Part shown: positions 41,524 through 52,821 of the stretch, piece after piece
Layout: each line of letters opens with the position of its first letter
How positions within the stretch are numbered: position 1 is the stretch's first letter
NCBI GenBank assembly: GCA_002683825.1
Contig: NYUD01000066.1
Location: forward strand, 21,733 to 85,732
Origin: Planctomycetota bacterium
GTDB taxonomy: Bacteria > Planctomycetota > UBA1135 > GCA-002686595
Direction: 5' to 3'
DNA: 64,000 nt
Translations under genes and position numbers: made by a program
The notes under the pieces: generated by a model
Seen by the model: the letters and a program-made list of their open reading frames with translations, nothing else
Told to the model about the DNA's origin: nothing
Database searches by the model: none

Positions 41524-43959
41524 ATGGGGGTACGTGCGGTTCGAATCTGCGTCGGCCTCGTCACTTCGGCCGTGGCCGGGGCGGCCGCGGCTTGGCCTCA
41601 GGCCTCGTCGCCGGGCGCCGGCTCACAGCCGCCGCGTATTCTGGACCTCGATCTCTCCACGGACAATCACTCGCGCGTGTTCGTTCGATGGACGACGAAC
41701 GAGCCGACGACCTGGACGCTGGATTGGGGAGAGTTGTTGCCCCTGCCCCGTCGGATCTCCGGAGACGCTCCGAAGACCTCCCACGGCGTGATGCTCCGGG
41801 GCCTCGGCGGCTCGCTGATCCGAATCACTCTGAGAGCGAAAAACGTGCTCGGGGTCCCGAGCATCCCCTTCAACGCGGGTTTCGATCCCGACAACGTCCG
41901 GATCGATGACGATCCGCCGGTCTTGACGGATGTACGGATCCACTCCGACGCAATAGGGGACGCAACCCTCGTCCTGTGGAGGGCCGACGAGCCGGTCGTA
42001 TCGACCCTCGAATACGGCCTCACGACGGAGTATTCGGTTCAGTCTTCGACCGGAATGACTTTTGGCGAGATCCACAGCACGGTACTCACCGACCTGCTTT
42101 CAGCCACCGAGTATCACCTCCGCCTGAGCGTGACCGATGTCTTCGGCAACACCACGACGACCGCCGATCAGCCCTTTCTCAACGGTAGTTCGCACGACCA
42201 GATCATCGAAGGCAGTCGCACGACCTGGTTTCCGATAACGCTCGATCTTCCCGGTCCCCAGGCTTCCGAAACCGACACGAAGCCGAATCCTTTCCTCGAC
42301 TACCGCATGGCGGTCCTCTTCACCGGACCTGCGGGTCAGCGTTACGTGGTTCCGGGCTACTTCGACGGTGACGGCGAGGGCGGCGGGACAGGAAACGTCT
42401 GGCGTGCGAAATTTCCTCCCGACGAGGCCGGCACCTGGAACTACCTGATCCAATTTGTAGGAGGCCCGAATATCTCGATCGACCTGAACCCCTACTCCGG
42501 GACCCACTTGCCGCAAAGCGGTGCCTTTGGCGAATTCGAGGTGTTGCCCAGGCGAACCAACGCCCCCGGTTTCCACAAGTACGGACGGCTCGAACACGTG
42601 GGCGAGCACCACCTGAAAGCCCGCGACGGCCCCTACTTCATCAAGACCGGTACGGACAGTCCCGAGAACTTCCTGGGCTTTGCCGGTTTTGACAACACGG
42701 TCGATCAGGGGGGGCACCCGATCAGCCTCTTGGGCGGACTTCATCGCTATCCCGACCACGTGAAGGATTGGGGCCCGACGGGCCTCGGGGATGACCAGGA
42801 TCCATATTTCGTGAGTGCGGACTCGGGCGTGGACTCGAAGGGAATCGTCGGTGCCATCAACTACCTCTCGTCGGTCGGGGTCAACGCCATCTACTTCCTT
42901 CCGATGAACCTGGGCGGAGATGGACAGGAGACGAGCCCCTTTGTGGGCTTCACCAACGACCCCTATAACGACACCCACTACGACATCAGCAAGCTATACC
43001 AGTGGGGTCAGGTCTTCGATCACGCGACACGGCGCGGGTTGCTCCTGCACTTCGTTCTGGCCGAGAGCGAGCTGCAAAACAGAACCTGGCTCGACAACGG
43101 GGTCCTGGGGATCGAGCGACGGCTGTTCTTTCGCGAGATGGTGTCCCGTTTCGGGCATGCCCTGGGGCTCGTCTGGAACCTCTGCGAGGAGAGTGCTTTC
43201 TACAACGGGCAGATGATTGGCTTTGCGAACTATCTGAAGTCTCTCGACCCATACAACCATCCGATCGGCTTCCACACGATCACGCTGCCGCCTGACAGCA
43301 CGAGCTCCCAGTTCGATGCTGTCCTCGGGAACGACGACTTCAGCATGAACTCGATTCAGTCGAACATAGGAGATGTCGGCGATCACATCGAATACTGGCG
43401 CGCGAGCTCAGCGGCCGCCGGCCGCAAGTGGATGGTCAGCATCGACGAGATCACGGGCGGTCTCTCCGACGTGAATGCGTCCGAGTACCGTCGTCGCGCC
43501 TTGTTCGATGTGCTCTTCAGCGGAGGCAACATCGAATTTTACTTCGGTACGTTCTCGCCTCCCCTGGGTGGTGATCTGTCCGTCGAGGATTTCCGAACCC
43601 GCGAAGAAATGTGGCAGTACTGTTTCCGGGCGCGGACGTTCATGGAAGAGAACCTGCCCTTCTGGGAGATGGAGCCGGCCGATCATCTGGTCGTCGGCGA
43701 GATTCCCTTCAGCGACGGGGGCGGCGCCGAAGTACTGGCGCAGGCCGACGACACCTACGCCATCTACTTCCCCACCGGCGAGGACCCGGGCTCACTGGAC
43801 CTCACCGATGCCACGGGCTCCTTCACCAAGCGCTGGTGGATGCCCGAGACGGGGAACTTCGAAGGATCGGCGGAGACGATCCAGGGGGGCTCCTTGGTCG
43901 ATCTGGGGTCGCCGCCGTTCTACCCTCTGACGGACTGGGTCTGCCTGGTTCAGCGCTGA
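41524..43959 (+). CDS. Secreted glycoside hydrolase-like protein with DUF5060/DUF4038-like modules
   Basis: An 811-residue exported protein. Residues 1-28 include a signal peptide (ICVGLVTSAVAGAAAAW). Two fibronectin-III-like domains follow (SRVFVRWTTNEPTTWTLDWG and ATLVLWRADEPVVSTLEYG). A DUF5060-like beta domain (FLDYRMAVLFTGPAGQRYVV, PDEAGTWNYLIQF) precedes a TIM barrel related to DUF4038 (GPYFIKTGTDSPENFLGF, NDTHYDISKLYQWGQVFDHA, LGLVWNLCEESAFYN, KWMVSIDE). Conserved Glu residues in NLCEE and IDE are candidates for catalysis. It may cleave plant- or algal-type glycans. A 12-bp inverted repeat follows the stop. Confidence 0.87.
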   Translation: MGVRAVRICVGLVTSAVAGAAAAWPQASSPGAGSQPPRILDLDLSTDNHSRVFVRWTTNEPTTWTLDWGELLPLPRRISGDAPKTSHGVMLRGLGGSLIRITLRAKNVLGVPSIPFNAGFDPDNVRIDDDPPVLTDVRIHSDAIGDATLVLWRADEPVVSTLEYGLTTEYSVQSSTGMTFGEIHSTVLTDLLSATEYHLRLSVTDVFGNTTTTADQPFLNGSSHDQIIEGSRTTWFPITLDLPGPQASETDTKPNPFLDYRMAVLFTGPAGQRYVVPGYFDGDGEGGGTGNVWRAKFPPDEAGTWNYLIQFVGGPNISIDLNPYSGTHLPQSGAFGEFEVLPRRTNAPGFHKYGRLEHVGEHHLKARDGPYFIKTGTDSPENFLGFAGFDNTVDQGGHPISLLGGLHRYPDHVKDWGPTGLGDDQDPYFVSADSGVDSKGIVGAINYLSSVGVNAIYFLPMNLGGDGQETSPFVGFTNDPYNDTHYDISKLYQWGQVFDHATRRGLLLHFVLAESELQNRTWLDNGVLGIERRLFFREMVSRFGHALGLVWNLCEESAFYNGQMIGFANYLKSLDPYNHPIGFHTITLPPDSTSSQFDAVLGNDDFSMNSIQSNIGDVGDHIEYWRASSAAAGRKWMVSIDEITGGLSDVNASEYRRRALFDVLFSGGNIEFYFGTFSPPLGGDLSVEDFRTREEMWQYCFRARTFMEENLPFWEMEPADHLVVGEIPFSDGGGAEVLAQADDTYAIYFPTGEDPGSLDLTDATGSFTKRWWMPETGNFEGSAETIQGGSLVDLGSPPFYPLTDWVCLVQR

Positions 43960-43968
43960 GAGTTTCGA

Positions 43969-44055
43969 TTCCCCGTCAACTGGGGACCGAGGACACGGCT
44001 CTGGTTTCCACTCCTTCGCGAGTGCCGCCGGTATTCGAATTCGGTTGACGGGGAA
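43969..44055. repeat. 12-bp perfect inverted repeat enclosing 63 bases
   Basis: TTCCCCGTCAAC at 43969-43980 and GTTGACGGGGAA at 44044-44055 are exact complements. The repeat begins 9 bases after the hydrolase stop codon and ends 149 bases before the PH-domain gene. It may be a terminator stem with a long loop, or a remnant of mobile DNA. Confidence 0.55.
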
Positions 44056-44204
44056 GTGGCCGTGGGACCCCGGCTCATCGGGGGCTCGCACGGATCTGAT
44101 AGTGTTATGCAGGTGGGGTTCCAACTCCTCCAGGGTCGGCCGGGCGGTAGTTCCCTCACCTCACTCGATCGAACCACGGCAAGCCCCTGCCCACGGACTC
44201 CACG

Positions 44205-44750
44205 ATGAGAAACGAAAAAATTCTGCTCGAGGCGCGCTTCGACGCCAAGTTGCCGACGTACTGGATGATGCAAACCCTGGGTGTCCTCCTCGTGACCGTA
44301 ATCGGCATTCCGGCCATCCCGGTCTGGCTGATCATCGGGTGGGGCATTCACAAGAAACAGTACGATGCGCAGAGCTGTACGCTCACGGAACGCTCGCTCA
44401 ACATCAAGCATGGGCTCATCTTTCGGGTGGAGAAGAACATCCCCCTCGACAAGATCCAGGACGTGGGGATGAAGGAAGGTCCGCTGTTACGCAAGCTCGG
44501 ACTCGCCTCGCTTTCGATCGAAACCGCCGGCCAGAGCAATCCTCAAGGCGGGAGCGACGCCGCGCTCGTAGGCGTCATCGATTCGCCGGCCTTTCGGGAT
44601 GCGATTCTCGACCAGCGGGAGCTGATCGTCTCGTCCAGCCTGCCGACCGCGGCGCGGCGCGCAGAAGACACCTCCGATGAAGGAGTGTTGACGGAAATTC
44701 GCGACAGCGTGCACCGCATCGAAGAGCTTTTGAGGTCCGCTACGAACTAG
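44205..44750 (+). CDS. PH-domain (bPH2/DUF304-like) membrane protein
   Basis: A 181-residue protein. Two hydrophobic segments (residues 20-48, MMQTLGVLLVTVIGIPAIPV and LIIGWGI) precede the bacterial PH-like domain: YDAQSCTLTERSLNIKHGLI, RVEKNIPLDKIQDVGMKEGPL and LASLSIETAGQS. This is the conserved bPH2 wording. A C-terminal helix (EGVLTEIRDSVHRIEELLRS) may oligomerise. It probably sits at the inner face of the membrane. ATG at 44205 follows a weak leader. A small terminator-like stem lies downstream. Confidence 0.88.
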   Translation: MRNEKILLEARFDAKLPTYWMMQTLGVLLVTVIGIPAIPVWLIIGWGIHKKQYDAQSCTLTERSLNIKHGLIFRVEKNIPLDKIQDVGMKEGPLLRKLGLASLSIETAGQSNPQGGSDAALVGVIDSPAFRDAILDQRELIVSSSLPTAARRAEDTSDEGVLTEIRDSVHRIEELLRSATN

Positions 44751-44817
44751 TCCAGCCCGGATCCGCTCGCCATCGCAAATTAGGGCGATGATGTGCGAGG
44801 TGCCAACACGAGCAAAA

Positions 44818-44834
44818 GGGCCGAGCCCATTTTT
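44818..44834 (+). terminator. Short terminator-like stem with T run
   Basis: GGGC (44818-44821) and GCCC (44825-44828) around a 3-base loop are followed by ATTTTTC. It sits about 70 bases past the stop codon of the PH-domain gene. The stem is short, so the call is weak. Confidence 0.35.
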
Positions 44835-44937
44835 CTGCCGCTTTTCGGCGCGGAAATGTCAGAATCCGCGGCCCCTGATCGCACCAAGGGGTTTCGTGTA
44901 ATCGTTCCTTCCCGTTCCGAACACGACGATTAACAAG

Positions 44938-46605
44938 ATGAAGCTCAACAGAATCCTCCTTGCCGCTGGAGCTTTGACCGGTCTCGTTTCCATCGGTTGG
45001 ACCGATCGATTGATCACGAAGGACGGGAAAATTCTCGTCGTACAGAAAGCGCGCCAGCTCGACAGCGGTGATTATGAACTGACATTCAAGAACGGCACGA
45101 TCCTTTGCCCGACCGAAGAGATAAGAGAGATCGAGATCGAAGGGAACATGTCGGACTACGTTCCCAAGAACGACGACGAGCGTCGCAAGCTTGAAAAGGG
45201 CTTTGTGCGCTACGAGAGGAAGTGGCTCTCAAAGGTCCAGTACGAGAACCTCCTGAAGAAACAGGCGAAGGCGCGTCGCGAGCGACTCGAAGACATCGCC
45301 TCGCACTCCGATTTCTTCAACGCCTACCAGAAAGAGACCAAGCATTTCCTCGTCAAGACCAACAGCACGCCCGAGTTGCTCGACTACTACTCCGAGCTAC
45401 TGGAGGCCTACTACAAGCTCATGGACAAGCAGGTCGGCATCAAGCCGACGCCGAAGCTGCGGCGTACGAAGATGACCGTCAACATCTACCGGACGCGCAA
45501 GGACTGGGAAGAACAAAACGAGGCGGGGGTTGGCGGTGGAGTCGTGGGTTACTTCAGCTTCCAAGATGAAAACCTGAATTTCTTCTACGATTCGGAAGAT
45601 CCGACATTTACCGACTGGGTCGCGCTCCATGAGTGCACCCACCTCCTGACCTATCTGATCGAGCCACAATCTTGGCCGCGCATCTGGGTGAACGAAGGCG
45701 TCGCGGACTATTTCGGATCCTCGGACATTGTTCGCAACAAGAAGGGCCAGCTGACGATCATACCCGGCAAGATTCAAGTCGACCGAATCCTGACGGTTCA
45801 GCAAGCGATCAAGGAAGACAAGTTCGTCAGGCTCGAAGAGCTCTTCAAGATCGAAAAACCCCAATTCACGGCCTTCCACTACGCTCACGCATGGTCGTTC
45901 GTCTACTTCTTGAACAACACCAAGAAGTATCAGAAGGGCTTCAAGAAGTTCTTCAAGCTCAACTATACGATTCCGAAGGGAGTCGATTACGACTGGCAAC
46001 CCTTCCCCAATGTCCAGGGCACGGCGAAGATCATCACGGCTTCGGAGGTGCGCCGGATTCTCCTTGAGTCCCTCAAGGTCAAGGACGTCGGCAAACTCCA
46101 AAACGAGTGGTTGACCTTTATTCAGGGCATCGAAATCGATGCGCCCGAGGCTCTGTACAAGCGCGCCTATAGTGCTCTCAGAGGCGGCAAGGATGAAGAG
46201 TACAAACAGGCTTTCGAGGACATCAACAAGGCCATCGAAGGTGGGGTCGAGACCGCACGTGCCTTTGTAACTCGTGCCGTGCTGAGAATCGTCGTCGATA
46301 AGAAAAATGGGGTCGCCGAGTCCGTCGACGACTACCGCACGGCCGTTGAGCTTTCGCCGCTACATGCGGGTTTTCGCATGGGGTTCGGGCAAATCCTTGC
46401 CGGACACAAAATGACGGCGATAGGACACTCCATTACTTTTGGCGAAGGGGATCGTCTTTACGGCGATGCGAAAGCGCTGAAAGAGGCGGCCCTGCAGATG
46501 GGGCTCGCTTGTGAGCTCGATCCGGACAACGCTCTGTACGAACGCATGTACGGAGAGTTCCGCGACCTGTACCGAGGCGGCTCCGGACCCGAAGAGGGGC
46601 AATAA
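44938..46605 (+). CDS. DUF1570-like putative zinc protease with intact HExxH
   Basis: A 555-residue protein with an N-terminal hydrophobic segment (RILLAAGALTGLVSIGWTD). Residues 118-225 are related to the homologue at 31390-33033 in arrangement. VALHECTHLLTYL near 229 supplies the HExxH zinc site, and RIWVNEGVADYFGSS at about 247-261 supplies the third ligand Glu. The C-terminal half resembles a tetratricopeptide-like helical region (ALYKRAYSALRGGKDEEYKQ, ARAFVTRAVLRIVVD). It is predicted to be a secreted or anchored protease. Its substrate is unknown. A strong hairpin follows three bases after its stop. Confidence 0.86.
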   Translation: MKLNRILLAAGALTGLVSIGWTDRLITKDGKILVVQKARQLDSGDYELTFKNGTILCPTEEIREIEIEGNMSDYVPKNDDERRKLEKGFVRYERKWLSKVQYENLLKKQAKARRERLEDIASHSDFFNAYQKETKHFLVKTNSTPELLDYYSELLEAYYKLMDKQVGIKPTPKLRRTKMTVNIYRTRKDWEEQNEAGVGGGVVGYFSFQDENLNFFYDSEDPTFTDWVALHECTHLLTYLIEPQSWPRIWVNEGVADYFGSSDIVRNKKGQLTIIPGKIQVDRILTVQQAIKEDKFVRLEELFKIEKPQFTAFHYAHAWSFVYFLNNTKKYQKGFKKFFKLNYTIPKGVDYDWQPFPNVQGTAKIITASEVRRILLESLKVKDVGKLQNEWLTFIQGIEIDAPEALYKRAYSALRGGKDEEYKQAFEDINKAIEGGVETARAFVTRAVLRIVVDKKNGVAESVDDYRTAVELSPLHAGFRMGFGQILAGHKMTAIGHSITFGEGDRLYGDAKALKEAALQMGLACELDPDNALYERMYGEFRDLYRGGSGPEEGQ

Positions 46606-46607
46606 AC

Positions 46608-46640
46608 GGACGGAGGGGGCGATGTTCGCCACTTCCGTCC
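46608..46640 (+). terminator. Hairpin immediately after the protease gene
   Basis: GGACGGA (46608-46614) and TCCGTCC (46634-46640) enclose GGCGA (46618-46622), TGT and TCGCC (46626-46630), giving 12 paired positions and 3x3 internal loops. It begins two bases after the stop codon. No T run follows. Confidence 0.6.
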
Positions 46641-46761
46641 TGGCAGCAGGCCGCGTGTTGACCAGGGACTCAACCGACGACGATCGCGTTCGTATGCTGC
46701 GGAGCAAGCACGCATCGGAGTAGGCGGAGTCTCTGTTTTTGTACGGCCCCTGACGGCGTGG

Positions 46762-48429
46762 CTACGCTTCGCCGTCTTGTTCAGAGGGGATTGTTGCTTC
46801 CGTTCCCGGCGCCCCGTTGCTCTGAGCCTCGCCCGCTTTTTCGTCCGACTTTTCCGGAATGATCGTCTTGGTCGGCTCCTCGCCCATCAGACGACCGAAG
46901 TACTCGGGCATTTCGACGCCGCCGATGTCCTTCATGATCTGAAGCATCGGAGGCAGCGATGAGCCCAACCCGCGCAGGAAATTCGAAGCGCCGTTGCTCC
47001 CCTCGCCGTTCTGCCCCCCGTCCCAGACGACGACCTTGTCGAACTTGACGTTCGAGATCGCGGTCGCGGCGGTTTCGGACAGCTGCTCGAGGTGCTCCAG
47101 CATCATCATCTGGAACGCCGGCTGGGCACCGCCGCAGCTCTGGACGATGAGTTTCAAGCCATCGCCCTTCTTGGCCAGGATTTCGTACTGACCGCGGGCT
47201 TCGGCTTCCAGCTTGAGGTAGATCGCCGCGGCTTCCGCCTCGGCGTCGATTTTCTTCATCGCTGCAGCCGCCTCGGCGTCGACGATCGTCTTGGCTTTTT
47301 GGGCCTTCGAAACCGACTCCAACTTGGCCCGCGTCTCCGCTTCGACCTTCGTGGCCTGGGCCGTGGCGGCCTTGGCCTCCGCCAGGTACTGGGCCTCCAA
47401 AACCGCGGCCTGCGCTTCGCGGTAGCGCGTTTCTGCGCGCTCGTAAGCGTCGGCCTCCTGCATTCGCAGATCGGCGTTGGTCCTGGCGATCTCTGCCTTC
47501 GCGTCGTTCTCGCCGGAAACGGCTTTCGCGTTCGCATCCGAAACACTGATACGCATCTCCCGTTCCTGGTCGCGAACCAGGGCTTCCTGCTCGAACTCCG
47601 CCGACTGTTCGCCGACCGTTTTTTCCTTGTCGAGAACAGCGATCCGCACGGCGCGCTCGCGTTCCGCTTCCTTGGTTCCGATATCCCGCACCTTTTCGGC
47701 GTCGGCGACCTTCACGGCGCGTTCGCGCCCGGCATCGGCCACACCGATGGCGCCGAGCTTGGTCTGAACCGCCACGTCGATCTCGGCCTGGTTGATGGCC
47801 GTCGCCGCAGCTTTGCGGCCGATGGCCTCGATGTAGCCGGATTCGTCGGTGATGTCGCGGATGTTGACGTTGATCAGCACGAGCCCGATCTTCTTCAATT
47901 CGGGCTCGAGGGCACTCTGGACCTTTTCGAGGAAGACATCGCGATCCTTGTTGATCTCCTCGATCGCCATCGAGGCGATCACCTGGCGCAGCTGACCGAA
48001 AATGATGTCCTCGGCCTGCTTCATGATGTCGGAGTTCTTCAAGCCGAGCAGACGGATGGCCGCGTTGCTCATCGCCTCCTCGTCGGTGCCGATGGCCACA
48101 GTGAAGACGCTGGGAACCGAGACTCGGATGTTCTCGGACGAGAGCGCGCCCTCGAGGGGAATCTCGATCTGCATCGGGTCCAGCGCGAGGTACTCGAAGT
48201 CCTCGAGCAGCGGCAGGACGAGCGTGCCACCGCCATGGAGGGTGCGCGAGACCCGGCCATCCTTCGAGCGTCCATAGACCACGAGGACGCGGTTGCTGGG
48301 GCAGCGCTTGTAGCGGCGGGCAAACGCGATCACCAACGAGAACAGGAGAATCGGGACCGCGACAAGAAGCAGCACCAAGGCAGGGCCGCCGCCGAAAACA
48401 CCTTCGGGTAGTAACAATACAAGACTCAT
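46762..48429 (-). CDS. floT: Flotillin-like SPFH protein (YuaG/FloT type)
   Basis: A 555-residue protein starting with a membrane segment (LLLLVAVPILLFSLVIAFAR). The SPFH domain follows (KRCPSNRVLVVYGRSKDGRV, GGGTLVLPLLEDFEYLALDP, ALSSENIRVSVPSVFTVAIG, LLGLKNSDIMKQAEDIIFGQ). Then come the long EA-rich coiled coil and a C-terminal flotillin tail. Flotillins organise membrane microdomains. The upstream gene on the same strand, 9 bases away, is NfeD-like, the usual partner. The tail ends in a charged, low-complexity stretch. Confidence 0.93.
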   Translation of the reverse strand: MSLVLLLPEGVFGGGPALVLLLVAVPILLFSLVIAFARRYKRCPSNRVLVVYGRSKDGRVSRTLHGGGTLVLPLLEDFEYLALDPMQIEIPLEGALSSENIRVSVPSVFTVAIGTDEEAMSNAAIRLLGLKNSDIMKQAEDIIFGQLRQVIASMAIEEINKDRDVFLEKVQSALEPELKKIGLVLINVNIRDITDESGYIEAIGRKAAATAINQAEIDVAVQTKLGAIGVADAGRERAVKVADAEKVRDIGTKEAERERAVRIAVLDKEKTVGEQSAEFEQEALVRDQEREMRISVSDANAKAVSGENDAKAEIARTNADLRMQEADAYERAETRYREAQAAVLEAQYLAEAKAATAQATKVEAETRAKLESVSKAQKAKTIVDAEAAAAMKKIDAEAEAAAIYLKLEAEARGQYEILAKKGDGLKLIVQSCGGAQPAFQMMMLEHLEQLSETAATAISNVKFDKVVVWDGGQNGEGSNGASNFLRGLGSSLPPMLQIMKDIGGVEMPEYFGRLMGEEPTKTIIPEKSDEKAGEAQSNGAPGTEATIPSEQDGEA

Positions 48430-48438
48430 GGGTTTCTC

Positions 48439-49047
48439 CTAAGCATCTAGCGAAACGACTTCGAACGTGTCTTCAGTGACCATTGCGACGAGGCGGCAGT
48501 CGCTACCGGTGGGAAGTTCGGGCCCGGCCGTAACCGCCTCGAACTGCCGGCTGCGCCCCTGGATCGAGACCGTGACCTTGCCCTTGCCGACCTTGTTGGC
48601 GGGAATCTTCAGGTAGACCGTGGCCGGCTTGCCGAGGGCGCTCATCGGACGCAGGTTCCCGGCCGAGTGGGCCTTCTTGAAGGCGCGCATGACCATGGCC
48701 ACCAGGACCATGACCGAGGCGCCGGCCCCGAATGCAGCCAGTGCGGTGGGGGCGCCGCTCCAATCCTCGGCCGTTCCGTACCAACCCACGAGGCCGAAGA
48801 AGACCAGGAACCCCGCCAGAGCCCGGATCGAGAGGAAGTTGAGGTTGTCACCGCCCTCGATCTCGTCGACGTCCATATCGGGGTCGACGTCCGCGTCAGC
48901 GTCACCGAGCCCGAACAGGTTGAGGCCCGTTTGACCGAGCAGCACCGTCCCACCGGCGATCGCGCATCCGACGTAGACCTTCGTCATCGTCCAATCGGCC
49001 AGGTTGTCCCGGGCCCAGTCGGTGATCGTGCTCCAGATTTCTCCCAT
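48439..49047 (-). CDS. NfeD-like membrane protein, flotillin partner
   Basis: A 202-residue protein. Three hydrophobic segments (VYVGCAIAGGTVLLGQTGL, FLSIRALAGFLVFFGLVGW, LAAFGAGASVMVLVAMVM) are followed by a short OB-fold-like domain (GKPATVYLKIPANKVGKGKV, VTEDTFEVVSL). This is the short NfeD layout that usually pairs with flotillin. An acidic, Asp-rich segment (DADADVDPDMDVDEIEGGD) lies between helices 1 and 2. ATG at 49047 (MGEIWSTITDW) is preferred over the Gly-rich upstream option. The flotillin starts 9 bases downstream, so they form one transcript. Confidence 0.82.
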   Translation of the reverse strand: MGEIWSTITDWARDNLADWTMTKVYVGCAIAGGTVLLGQTGLNLFGLGDADADVDPDMDVDEIEGGDNLNFLSIRALAGFLVFFGLVGWYGTAEDWSGAPTALAAFGAGASVMVLVAMVMRAFKKAHSAGNLRPMSALGKPATVYLKIPANKVGKGKVTVSIQGRSRQFEAVTAGPELPTGSDCRLVAMVTEDTFEVVSLDA

Positions 49048-49277
49048 ACCGCCACCCGGCCCTAACGGGGCCATCCTCCAAAATTCTGAGCTGAGCGGCC
49101 CGCTACCCTACTCCCCTGACTCGGCGAGATTCACGGTCGGCAGGATTTTTGACCAGGCGCGCCCGGCGGCTTGCCGAGCACGGGCTGCAGACGGGGATTA
49201 TTCCACACCGGGCAGGCGCGTAAACTAGGGTAGGGGGAACTTCCGGTCGGAGGGGGGCACCCTATACTGGCCCCGCC

Positions 49278-49976
49278 GTGCTGCTCCTCGATCTGCAGAA
49301 CCTCTTCCCCGAGGTCACCGGGGACTACAGCTACCTCGTCGCGTTCGTGGTCCTGCTGCTCTGCGGATTGGGGCTGCCCCTGCCGGAAGAGGTCACGCTG
49401 ATCGGCTCGGGCCTGCTCCTCTACAAGGGGGAGGTGCAGTTCCTCCCGATCGCGCTGGTCTGCTCGGTGGCGATCTTGCTGGGCGATTCGGTCCCCTACT
49501 GGCTCGGCCGCCGCTACGGCATGAACGCGCTGAGAGTGCCCTGGGTGGCTCGGATCCTGCACCCGGAACGCTTCAGCCGACTGCAACGGCGCTTCGAGGA
49601 GCATGGCAACTGGGCTACCTTTGCCTGCCGCTTCTTTGCAGGAATTCGCATCCCGGGATACTTCCTCGCCGGAACCATGGGAATGACGTATCCACGCTTC
49701 CTGGTGCTGGATGGGGTCGGCGCTCTTATCTCGGTCCCGGCCTCGATCTACCTGGGCAAGGCCTTCGGAGGCTCGGTCGACATCCTCAAGGACCACGTGG
49801 CGGACATGCACCTGATCCTGGCCTTCTTGGCACTGTCGTTGACGCTCGTCTTGCTCCTGAAGAGGCGTCGCCAGCCCCACTCACCGGACTCTGTTTCCGG
49901 GGAGCCGGCGTGTGAAGAAACGGTCCCGCCGATACCGGACGAGGACGTTCCCTCCTGGCGTTCGGTGGACGAGTGA
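49278..49976 (+). CDS. DedA/SNARE-associated family membrane protein
   Basis: A 232-residue protein from GTG at 49278. The DedA wording is clear: CGLGLPLPEEVTLIGSGLL, LGDSVPYWLGRRYG, FACRFFAGIRIPGYFLAGTM with the conserved F-x-R-F-x-x-x-R-x-P, and a terminal basic tail. DedA proteins are multi-pass inner-membrane proteins thought to move or flip lipid carriers such as undecaprenyl phosphate. The last 40 residues are polar and not membrane-bound. It is on the opposite strand to the flotillin pair. Confidence 0.9.
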   Translation: MLLLDLQNLFPEVTGDYSYLVAFVVLLLCGLGLPLPEEVTLIGSGLLLYKGEVQFLPIALVCSVAILLGDSVPYWLGRRYGMNALRVPWVARILHPERFSRLQRRFEEHGNWATFACRFFAGIRIPGYFLAGTMGMTYPRFLVLDGVGALISVPASIYLGKAFGGSVDILKDHVADMHLILAFLALSLTLVLLLKRRRQPHSPDSVSGEPACEETVPPIPDEDVPSWRSVDE

Positions 49977-50065
49977 TCCCGGCAATCGTGAGCTGAAAGC
50001 CACCCCGGAATGCGATGCCGACCGTGAGTCCGGGCGCCCTCCGGGATAGACTACCGACGTTTTGA

Positions 50066-50087
50066 GAAGCTCGGAATTCCGAGCTTC
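50066..50087. repeat. Perfect 22-bp palindrome between dedA and hppA
   Basis: GAAGCTCGGAA followed directly by TTCCGAGCTTC is an exact palindrome, 89 bases after the DedA gene and 131 bases before the pyrophosphatase start. Its size and symmetry suit a dimeric regulator operator, but it could be a terminator stem without a loop. Confidence 0.5.
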
Positions 50088-50218
50088 CACGCGTCACCGC
50101 GCTCTTCCGCTTCACGCAGCCCCAGATTTCCCACCCCATGGTTTCGGTGGGAGAGCCGGAGTCCTCCTTTTCCCGGCCTGATCACACCAGGCGTCCCCAG
50201 CCAAACTCCCGTTTCAGG

Positions 50219-52252
<2,034 letters not shown>

Positions 52253-52255
52253 GAG

Positions 52256-52292
52256 CCGTCCCGGGAAGGGCCTGGCCCCGTTCCCGGGACGG
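52256..52292 (+). terminator. Terminator hairpin after hppA
   Basis: CCGTCCCGGGAA (52256-52267) pairs with TTCCCGGGACGG (52281-52292), with further GGG/CCC pairing inside. It starts three bases after the stop codon. No T run follows, but the stem is very strong. Confidence 0.75.
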
Positions 52293-52335
52293 AGGCGGCA
52301 GCTCGCATTCTTGCGACGGGACCCTGTAGGATGGA

Positions 52336-52728
52336 GTGTCCGAGGAAGGCCCCCAGGAGAAGCACACCATAGACGCCATCACTCTTGCCGCTACGGCGGC
52401 CCGACTCGCCGAAGAAAAAAAGGCCGAGGGGATCGAAGTCATCCAGGTCCGGGACCAGCTGAAGGTAGCCGACTACTTCGTCGTCTGCGGAGCTCTCAAC
52501 CGGGCACATGCACGCGCGATCCAGAACGAGCTTCACGTGCGCCTCAAGGCCATGGGAGAAACCCACAAGCCGGTCGAGGGAATGGACGTTTCCTGGTGGA
52601 TCGTACTGGACTACGACGACGTAGTGGTCCACGTACTCCAACCCGAAGCGCGCGAGTTCTATGATCTGGAACAGCTCTACGGGGAGTGCCCGCGCATCGA
52701 TTGGGAGTCGATCGAAGTTTCCGCCTAG
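52336..52728 (+). CDS. rsfS: Ribosome silencing factor RsfS
   Basis: A 130-residue protein from GTG at 52336. It has the RsfS/Iojap pattern: an N-terminal helix (AATAARLAEEKKAEGIEVI), DYFVVCGALNRAHARAI, a turn before DVSWWIVLDYDDVVVHVLQP and the end REFYDLEQLYGECP. RsfS binds ribosomal protein uL14 on the large subunit and blocks subunit joining when nutrients are scarce. The N-terminus is slightly longer than usual. It is transcribed after the hppA terminator, so it should have its own promoter in the 80-base gap. Confidence 0.93.
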   Translation: MSEEGPQEKHTIDAITLAATAARLAEEKKAEGIEVIQVRDQLKVADYFVVCGALNRAHARAIQNELHVRLKAMGETHKPVEGMDVSWWIVLDYDDVVVHVLQPEAREFYDLEQLYGECPRIDWESIEVSA

Positions 52729-52821
52729 CACAATAGCGGGGCTTCATCTCAGGCCAAGAAGGCCCCGGATTCGCCTCGAACGCCACGGACGCTCCGCTGG
52801 AGCCGGGCGCTTGTTCCGGGA

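Noticed and set aside
47092..48411. 439-residue plus-strand open frame opposite flotillin
   Set aside because: The minus strand encodes a clear SPFH protein with its NfeD partner; the plus frame is a shadow.
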